From FW021-bin31 sp964647485 (lineage in GTDB: Bacteria > Bacteroidota > Bacteroidia > Chitinophagales > Chitinophagaceae): 64,000 nucleotides of DNA. The notes under the pieces are model-generated. The model saw nothing but the letters and a program-made list of their open reading frames with translations. It was not told the DNA's origin and ran no database searches. Location: positions 1-64,000 of the forward strand of contig CAZYHV010000019.1 of the NCBI GenBank assembly GCA_964647485.1. The letters run 5' to 3'. This document shows, piece by piece, positions 58,584 through 64,000 of this stretch; positions within the stretch are counted from its first letter, which is position 1; every line of letters starts with the position of its first letter. Both the position numbers and the translations under genes were made by a program.

Positions 58584-58910
58584 CTTTCCCTACTTTATTC
58601 CTTCAAAATTACAACAAAAATCGTGAACTGAACAAAATTACCCACTTCCTTTTTTAAACAACCTGCTATATACCTTCGGTTTTGTCCAATATGCTTTTCA
58701 AAAATACACTGCTTTTATAACTTCAAATCCAAAAAAGTCCTTACTATTATGGATTATATTCCAAAAAAGTCCTAATATAGAGAAAAGTTGTTAAACCTCT
58801 TGCAAGCATTAGCATTTCAGGTGGGAGCTCAAGTATCTAATCATGAGTGGATTCACTCATAGGTTAAAAGAGGATATTATAATCAAAACAACACTTTCAA
58901 ATAAAAAACC
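58584..58910. other. Intergenic region with direct repeat and hairpin
   Basis: 327 bases without a gene. TCCAAAAAAGTCCT occurs twice (58728-58741 and 58760-58773), 32 bases apart. ATGAGTG/CACTCAT (58843-58860) forms a perfect 7-bp hairpin with a 4-base loop. These could be operators of the truncated TOTE gene, or borders of the insertion that brought it in. Confidence 0.45.
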
Positions 58911-59531
58911 ATGGATACCTCTCCAACCTCCGATTCTGCATTACGGAAGAAACTGCGATCCTTACAACAAGAAAACGAGCAGTTAAAGAAGGAGAATACA
59001 ATATTAAGAGAACGATTGGGGGTAAATGACCCACCCAATAAAAACCAAACAACAGAAAAAAATCAGCATGCTTCTACTTTTAATAAATACCGTCCTTCGG
59101 AAGAAAAAGTAGCCCTATACCTATCACTGTTCAAAGGCAGGGAGGAAGTCTTTGCCAAAAGATGGGAGAATAAAAAAGGGCGAACAGGTTACAGTCCGGT
59201 ATGCCATAACGAATGGAAACCCGGGATATGCAAAAAACCACAAATAAAATGTAGCGTCTGCACCCGCCAACATTTTCAACCTCTTGACGAACAGGCCATA
59301 GAAGCACACCTCAGAGGAGATCTCACAGCCGGGATCTATCCCCTGTTATCAGACAATAGTTGTTACTTTCTGGCAATAGACTTCGATAAAAAGAATTGGC
59401 AACAAGATATACAAGCCCTGATGGAAGTCTGTAAAAGTTTGAATATTCCCTTTGCCACTGAACGTTCCCGTTCAGGAAATGGTGCACATCTATTGACGTT
59501 CAAAAGGAGATGGAATTCATACCGTTATTGA
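58911..59531 (+). pseudogene. Truncated TOTE-type primase gene
   Basis: A 206-residue fragment of a large conflict-system protein. The N-terminal coiled coil (KKLRSLQQENEQLKKENTILRERLG) leads to the archaeo-eukaryotic primase domain of TOTE systems: EEKVALYLSLFKGREEVFAKRWENKKGRTGYSPVC, CSVCTRQHFQPL, then CYFLAIDFDKKNW with catalytic DxD, and the motif SGNGAHL. After that the frame runs into an unrelated 12-residue tail and stops; the helicase and nuclease parts are missing. So only the first quarter of the usual gene remains. On the plus strand, convergent with the SSS transporter gene at 59567. Confidence 0.8.
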
Positions 59532-59566
59532 TTTGAAACCACCATCATATCGCACTATCCTTCTTC

Positions 59567-61051
59567 TCAGGATTGCCCTTCTTTAAATAAAAGCGCCATA
59601 AATGTTTCAACCTTTTTAGGGACAGATCCCTCTTTCTTCAATATACCCAAAAGGAGATAAACACAAAAGGAGACCATGAGCGGCAAGCCAACCTCCAAGG
59701 CAATGCTTCCCACATCAACTATCTTGGTAAAAATAAAAGCGCATAATCCTCCTACAATAGAAGATATAGCTGCTGTAGAACCGCTCTTTTTAAATAAAGG
59801 AATCATCCCTAATAACATAGGAACCGCTATTGGTCCAACCAAAGCACCAAACCACATTACTATTAATCCCAATACCCCGCCAAAACGCTCATATTGCGAA
59901 GCCAAAAGAATAGTTAACACCAAGAAAATGAAGGTAGTTGTTCGTGCTACAACTAATGATTTTTTTTGATTAATCTTTTCATATTGAGGGTTTATTACAG
60001 GTAGAATATCTCGCGTTATTACTGCTGAAATAGTATTCACATCAGAAGAAGTCATGGCCATCGTATGGGCAAAAAGGGAAGCTACTACCAAACCTACCAA
60101 ACCTGAAGGGAGTAAATGTAAGGTCAATATTCCATAGGATTCTGTAGGATCTGTTAGTCCGGGTAGGATAATAGGAGCGGCCCACATTGGGAAAAATAAT
60201 ATTAATGGCCAAACCAAATAGAGTATTCCGGAGAGGGTGGAAGCTTTACTCGACTGAGATTCATCTTTAGTAGAAATGAACTTAGTAGCCAGATTCCATG
60301 TTCCTCCATTATAACTTAGAAGATTAATGAATAAATAAGCCAATGCGAACCAAACCGTATATGGATCATTAAAAAAATGACTATTTCTTTCGGGCAATTG
60401 GCTCCACATTTCCCAAACAGCATCTACTCCTCCTAAGTGTATAAGGACTACTACAAACATGGCTATCCCGGCAACTAATTGAATAATAAATTGAGCTAAC
60501 TCTGTAGCTATTACCGCCCAATACCCACCAAATGTGATATAAACTATCGAGATGCCTCCAGAGATCAGAATACCCGCCAAAACAGAAATCCCGGTAAACA
60601 CATTTAGAAGAACAGCTATTGCAGCCCATTTTGCTGCCACATCAAACAACTTTAGCAAAACACCACTCCAAGCCATAATTTGCTGAGTAACTATATTATA
60701 CCTTACTTTTAAATATTCCAAAGGGGATTGGATGTGCAATCTTTTCCGCAACCTGACCCAATAAGCAGGGAATAATTTTGCAGTCGCAATCATACTTACG
60801 CCAATGGTAAAAGCCCACCAAACGTAAATTGAAAATCCATGAGTATATGCCAATCCGGCATAAGCAACGAAGACAGCTCCGCTATATCCGGATATATGAT
60901 GTGAGATTCCGGACACCCACCAGGGTAATCCACCTCCTCCTACAAAATAGTCCTTAGAATCTTTATTTCTTGAAGCCGACCAGACACCTATCACTATCAT
61001 GAGCAGGAAAAATAACCCTACTATAATCAGGTCTAAAGAGCTTAATTTCAT
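59567..61051 (-). CDS. Sodium:solute symporter (GlcNAc operon)
   Basis: A 494-residue SSS-family transporter with about 13 spans, first SLDLIIVGLFFLLMIVIGVWSASRNKD, then GGGLPWWVSGISHHISGYSGAVFVAYAGLAYTHG, a typical first-helices block with a sodium-site region. The C-terminal MVSFCVYLLLGILKKEG span precedes a helical cytosolic tail. As last gene of the nagA-nagB-GH20 operon it probably imports N-acetyl-hexosamines. The substrate is inferred from neighbours, not from residues. Confidence 0.8.
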   Translation of the reverse strand: MKLSSLDLIIVGLFFLLMIVIGVWSASRNKDSKDYFVGGGGLPWWVSGISHHISGYSGAVFVAYAGLAYTHGFSIYVWWAFTIGVSMIATAKLFPAYWVRLRKRLHIQSPLEYLKVRYNIVTQQIMAWSGVLLKLFDVAAKWAAIAVLLNVFTGISVLAGILISGGISIVYITFGGYWAVIATELAQFIIQLVAGIAMFVVVLIHLGGVDAVWEMWSQLPERNSHFFNDPYTVWFALAYLFINLLSYNGGTWNLATKFISTKDESQSSKASTLSGILYLVWPLILFFPMWAAPIILPGLTDPTESYGILTLHLLPSGLVGLVVASLFAHTMAMTSSDVNTISAVITRDILPVINPQYEKINQKKSLVVARTTTFIFLVLTILLASQYERFGGVLGLIVMWFGALVGPIAVPMLLGMIPLFKKSGSTAAISSIVGGLCAFIFTKIVDVGSIALEVGLPLMVSFCVYLLLGILKKEGSVPKKVETFMALLFKEGQS

Positions 61052-61080
61052 TCTATCGGTTTTTCCTGTTCATGTAAATA

Positions 61081-62676
61081 TTAAAATCCATACCTCGCCC
61101 ATAATCTCTCTAATCTTATATTTCTCAGATTATTTAGTCGATCTAATTCAGAATGAAATAGATACCCCTCATTCAATGCAATAAAGCGGTAATTCAATGC
61201 CTTTGCCCTTCTTTTTAATGGTCTTAATTCCTTTCCAATCTGTTTTATTTTACTACGATCAAAGTCGTCTGATTCTACCATGGATTCCACTCTAAGTACA
61301 GATAAATAAAAGTCTCGAATAGCTGACATTAATTTATAATGTTCAAACTCTCTCCGACAAAGAGTAGGTTCCATGATCTCTAATGGATCACTTACTCTTC
61401 TAAAATCCTTTAGGACTTGTTCAATCTTTTTGTAGCTAAAGGAAGCACCTGTTTCAATTAGCTTTTGTTTATGACTAATGTATTTCCAAAAATTGTGGCT
61501 TTCTGACGGAGACAATCCATATTTTTTCTTTGCATAGTCTTTTACAAATTGTTCTATATTAATTTCCACTTCCTTTTCGAGTGCACTATGGTAAGCTGCT
61601 ATTAAGAGATTAAAGCCCGATAAAGGATAAAGATTTCTCCGAGGGAAGGTTTCTAATAAGATTTTAGAAGGGCCTTCCCAACGACAATCGTAAACTCCTG
61701 AGGTTGACCAGGATGTCATAATCATCCCTTGATATCCGGCCTTCCTGCTATAGGGTATAAATTGTTGGATATTCTCTAAATGATATTTCCAACGTTCAAT
61801 GAAATAATTATCCGGCCAACTTCTTAAAGCTGCTGCCCCCCAAAAATTACATCCTTTCTTTTGCAAAGCTCCTACATCGCCAAACATATCGGCATTTGCT
61901 CTCGTATATATCCAATTTATAAAAATTATCTTATCAATAGGCAATTCTTCTATAGCCTCCGGATATCGGAGAATCATGTCCGCCCACAACAAAGGAGTTT
62001 TCCCTTTTTTTATAGCTATATCACAGATTTGTTTCATATACTGCGTATACAACTTTGAAACACCATATTGATCTATATATTCTTTATATTTTTTGTCAAA
62101 CAAATGTCGAGTTTCATCCCCGCCAAGATGAATATACCTTGAAGGATGTAAAGAAATCATATCTTCTATCAATTCCCTGAAAAAAGGAATAGCTTTCTCA
62201 TTTAAAGGATCAACCTGGGAAATAATGTCTTTATGTATTCGGAGATTGGCATATCTCTCATGAGATAAGATATATTGAACATGTCCCATATTCTCTTGAA
62301 GTGGGATAACCTCTATATCTAAAGTTGCACAGTAAGCTACAAAATCTTTTATTTCTTTCCGACTATAGGCATTTCCTCCGGTAATTGTAGCATGCTTCAC
62401 ATAAGGGAAAGAGGCAGTATATTCGATAATAAGTGCATTTATTCCCAATTGTGACAACTGTTTGGCAGTACTCTTTAAAGCGTCCATAGTCATCACTTCT
62501 ACCCTTAAATCCAGCAAAAAAGCATTGATACCAAAAGACTTGTTTTTCATCAAATCATTTTTAATATTCGAGACCCGGAACGAAGAGGATTCGCCACTTG
62601 TAAGCCCCAAACCAAGCCCAGCCATTGAAATATTTCTCAAAAAATCAGATCGGCTCATTCTACTATTCATATGCAA
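61081..62676 (-). CDS. GH20 beta-N-acetylhexosaminidase-like protein
   Basis: A 531-residue protein with a signal-like start (MSRSDFLRNISMAGLGLGLT), a short spacer and the GH20 barrel: SRYIHLGGDETRHLF at 179-193, where D187-E188 are the catalytic pair, GITALIIEYT-type early strand (LGINALIIEYTASFPYV), and LWADMILRYPEAIEELP. The C-terminal 150 residues form a helical domain. No N-terminal GH20b domain is apparent, so it is the short type. Cleaves terminal GlcNAc or GalNAc. It lies six bases after nagB, in the same unit. Confidence 0.8.
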   Translation of the reverse strand: MHMNSRMSRSDFLRNISMAGLGLGLTSGESSSFRVSNIKNDLMKNKSFGINAFLLDLRVEVMTMDALKSTAKQLSQLGINALIIEYTASFPYVKHATITGGNAYSRKEIKDFVAYCATLDIEVIPLQENMGHVQYILSHERYANLRIHKDIISQVDPLNEKAIPFFRELIEDMISLHPSRYIHLGGDETRHLFDKKYKEYIDQYGVSKLYTQYMKQICDIAIKKGKTPLLWADMILRYPEAIEELPIDKIIFINWIYTRANADMFGDVGALQKKGCNFWGAAALRSWPDNYFIERWKYHLENIQQFIPYSRKAGYQGMIMTSWSTSGVYDCRWEGPSKILLETFPRRNLYPLSGFNLLIAAYHSALEKEVEINIEQFVKDYAKKKYGLSPSESHNFWKYISHKQKLIETGASFSYKKIEQVLKDFRRVSDPLEIMEPTLCRREFEHYKLMSAIRDFYLSVLRVESMVESDDFDRSKIKQIGKELRPLKRRAKALNYRFIALNEGYLFHSELDRLNNLRNIRLERLWARYGF

Positions 62677-62682
62677 ATTTCT

Positions 62683-63450
62683 TTATGAAGTTTTAATTAG
62701 ATTGGCACTTTCCTGATCCAAGTATAAAGTAGCCGCAGGATGATGTCTTAAAGAGGAAGCAGGATACCTTTCACTAATCTCTTTCATAAGCGTTTGCTTT
62801 ACAGCCTTTGCCTTATGACGTCCCGGAACCATACAGTAAATATATTTTGCTTTCATCAAGGCCGGAATAGTAAGTGTAAGGGCGGACAAAGGAACCTTTT
62901 CTAAATCCGGGAAACATCCATCATGTACCTGCTGCTGACGAGAAATAGGATCCAATTCAACTTCTTTAACCATAAAAGGGTCCTCAAAATCAGCCACATG
63001 AGGATCATTAAAGGCTATATGTGTATTTTCACCTATACCCATACAGACAATATCAACAGGATAACTCTCTAATAATTTCACGTAGTTCTCAATTTCGTCT
63101 TTAACAGGTCCATTTTTTTCATTTAGATAAAAAACCTGTTTAAACGGCACTCTTTCAAAAATCCTTTTTTTTAAGAAATTACCAAAGCGCCTCGGATGCG
63201 TTTCTTCCAATCCTAAATATTCATCCATATGAAAAGCGTTCACCCTATTCCATGCTATATTCTCTTCTTTTACTAGTTCAGACAAAAACTCGTTTTGAGA
63301 TGGTGCTGCCGCAAAAATCATATTTACTTCTTCTTGTTCTTGAAGCAATTCTTTCACTTTATTTACTACATCTTTTGCAGCAAAACGTCCCAATACCTCT
63401 CGACTTGTAACAATTTTAACCTGAAGATGATCAACCTTAAGCTTATCCAT
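62683..63450 (-). CDS. NagB-like glucosamine-6-phosphate deaminase
   Basis: A 255-residue NagB/6-phosphogluconolactonase-fold protein. AFHMDEYLGL (base Asp) and CMGIGENTHIAFNDP are visible. In classic NagB the latter reads GxGxDGHIAFNEP; here Asp is Asn and Glu is Asp, the GIGEN variant found in relatives linked to GH20 operons. So the precise reaction may be isomerase/deaminase on a related sugar phosphate. I set the start at 63450, after a GGGAG site; a start four codons up would overlap nagA more. Confidence 0.8.
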   Translation of the reverse strand: MDKLKVDHLQVKIVTSREVLGRFAAKDVVNKVKELLQEQEEVNMIFAAAPSQNEFLSELVKEENIAWNRVNAFHMDEYLGLEETHPRRFGNFLKKRIFERVPFKQVFYLNEKNGPVKDEIENYVKLLESYPVDIVCMGIGENTHIAFNDPHVADFEDPFMVKEVELDPISRQQQVHDGCFPDLEKVPLSALTLTIPALMKAKYIYCMVPGRHKAKAVKQTLMKEISERYPASSLRHHPAATLYLDQESANLIKTS

Positions 63451-64000
63451 TTTCTCCCTCATAAGTTATCCATTTATTTTCTATTTTTTTTATTGTTTTC
63501 AAGACCTTTATACCGGTAGATGTAAATTTAACGGACACCCGGTCGCTTCTTTTTCCAATAGTTTTCGACGAGTATTTCTCCAAGATGCGATCTACTCTTG
63601 AGGATGCCATTTCCCAAGCCTCTTCAGGAGTCGCCAGTTTATGGCTGATCAGCGTCTCAATACATTCTGTTAAATCTTTTGCTGCACCTGCCAATAATCC
63701 GGAACCATCATTTAAAGATAATTTCCTCTCCTTATCCAAGATGACATTTCCTCCAATAAATGTTTTATACTCCCCAGGAGGCAATCCAGCAAAGCATGTC
63801 ATATCGCTTACTAAAATCATATTTTCATTTTTGACACGTTTGACCACCTTTAAAAAAGAATCAGGAAGATGGAGACCATCTGCAATTACCATTGCAATAA
63901 GATGATCATTAGCCAGCTGTTCCCACAATACATTAGGATGTCGATCCAATTTTGGAGGAACACCATTTCCCAAATGTGTAGAAAATAAAAGTCCTGCCTC
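63443..64000 (-). CDS. nagA: NagA-like N-acetylglucosamine-6-phosphate deacetylase (5' end outside)
   Basis: The C-terminal 185 codons of a deacetylase that converts GlcNAc-6-phosphate to glucosamine-6-phosphate. Its frame is open to the right edge, so the start is outside. Visible blocks: FSTHLGNGVPPK (metal His of the THLxN loop), AMVIADGLHLP (substrate/metal His), NMILVSDMTCFAGLPPGEY (the catalytic Asp in the SDMT counterpart of TDA) and GSGLLAGAAKDL. It ends in YEGENG and overlaps nagB by 8 bases. Confidence 0.85.
   Translation of the reverse strand, partial: EAGLLFSTHLGNGVPPKLDRHPNVLWEQLANDHLIAMVIADGLHLPDSFLKVVKRVKNENMILVSDMTCFAGLPPGEYKTFIGGNVILDKERKLSLNDGSGLLAGAAKDLTECIETLISHKLATPEEAWEMASSRVDRILEKYSSKTIGKRSDRVSVKFTSTGIKVLKTIKKIENKWITYEGENG

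Noticed and set aside
63443..63973. nagA starting at a TTG at 63973
   Set aside because: The frame is open to the window edge with NagA-like residues before that codon, so the gene is cut by the window, not started there.
1..64000. CRISPR array
   Set aside because: No regularly spaced repeats of the needed size were seen; the repeated elements here are short and occur twice only.

Overview
The window is AT-rich Bacteroidota DNA. Evidence for the phylum: a contiguous alternative complex III (ActABCDEF) plus aa3-type oxidase cluster, a SusB-type GH97 enzyme, the very small use of Shine-Dalgarno sites, and promoter-like TTTG-N19-21-TAnnTTTG elements at several gene starts. The host is probably an aerobic member of the phylum; I cannot place it to family.

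Positions 1-28373 are the right part of an integrated tailed (siphovirus-like) temperate phage. Its right border is attR, the 3' half of a tRNA-Leu(UAA) gene (28319-28373); the left border, the intact tRNA and the integrase lie outside. Reading the minus strand from right to left: lysogeny switch (divergent Cro-like and XRE regulators around three dyads), recombination and replication genes (RecT, a PD-(D/E)XK nuclease fused to an FtsK motor, DnaQ-like exonuclease, a collapsed helicase-methylase, a Lin1244-type replication protein, NinG), many small accessory genes and a lipoprotein, a HicAB toxin-antitoxin pair, then packaging (a terminase-HTH/GIY-YIG chimera, small and large terminase), portal, a MuF head protein carrying a C-terminal HExxH peptidase, scaffold, decoration, major capsid, head-tail connectors, tail tube and tail chaperone. 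On the plus strand at the right end sit a repressor and a three-gene accessory cassette (exported protein, HsdR-N-like nuclease, coupled unknown partner). A 70-codon plus-strand gene facing the end of the MuF-peptidase gene is a candidate immunity gene.

Positions 28431-36687 hold housekeeping genes: AlkB-like dioxygenase, LolC/E-type permease, RbfA, an MsbA-like exporter, pantothenate kinase, a small exported protein, TyrRS and riboflavin synthase. A 510-bp gap at 34202-34711 holds a terminator, hairpins and a MITE-like element with imperfect terminal inverted repeats.

Positions 36765-52071 form a respiratory cluster on the minus strand: ActA-B-C-D-E-F (quinol oxidation and electron exit through c-hemes), CoxB (CuA), CoxA, heme O synthase, two subunit-III-type proteins, subunit IV, and a SCO-like protein that lacks its copper ligands. 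A normal CxxxC SCO protein lies on the other side of the cluster (52968), next to PurN. Together these make a quinol-to-oxygen chain.

Positions 53621-64000 hold a GH97 alpha-glucosidase, release factor 1, an arginase-fold protein with an altered metal motif, a truncated TOTE-type primase gene, and a GlcNAc utilisation operon (nagA partial, nagB-like, GH20, sodium:solute symporter).

The best candidates for something new are the MuF-peptidase with its convergent small gene, the nuclease-FtsK fusion next to RecT, the terminase-HTH/GIY-YIG chimera, and the nuclease plus partner cassette beside attR.
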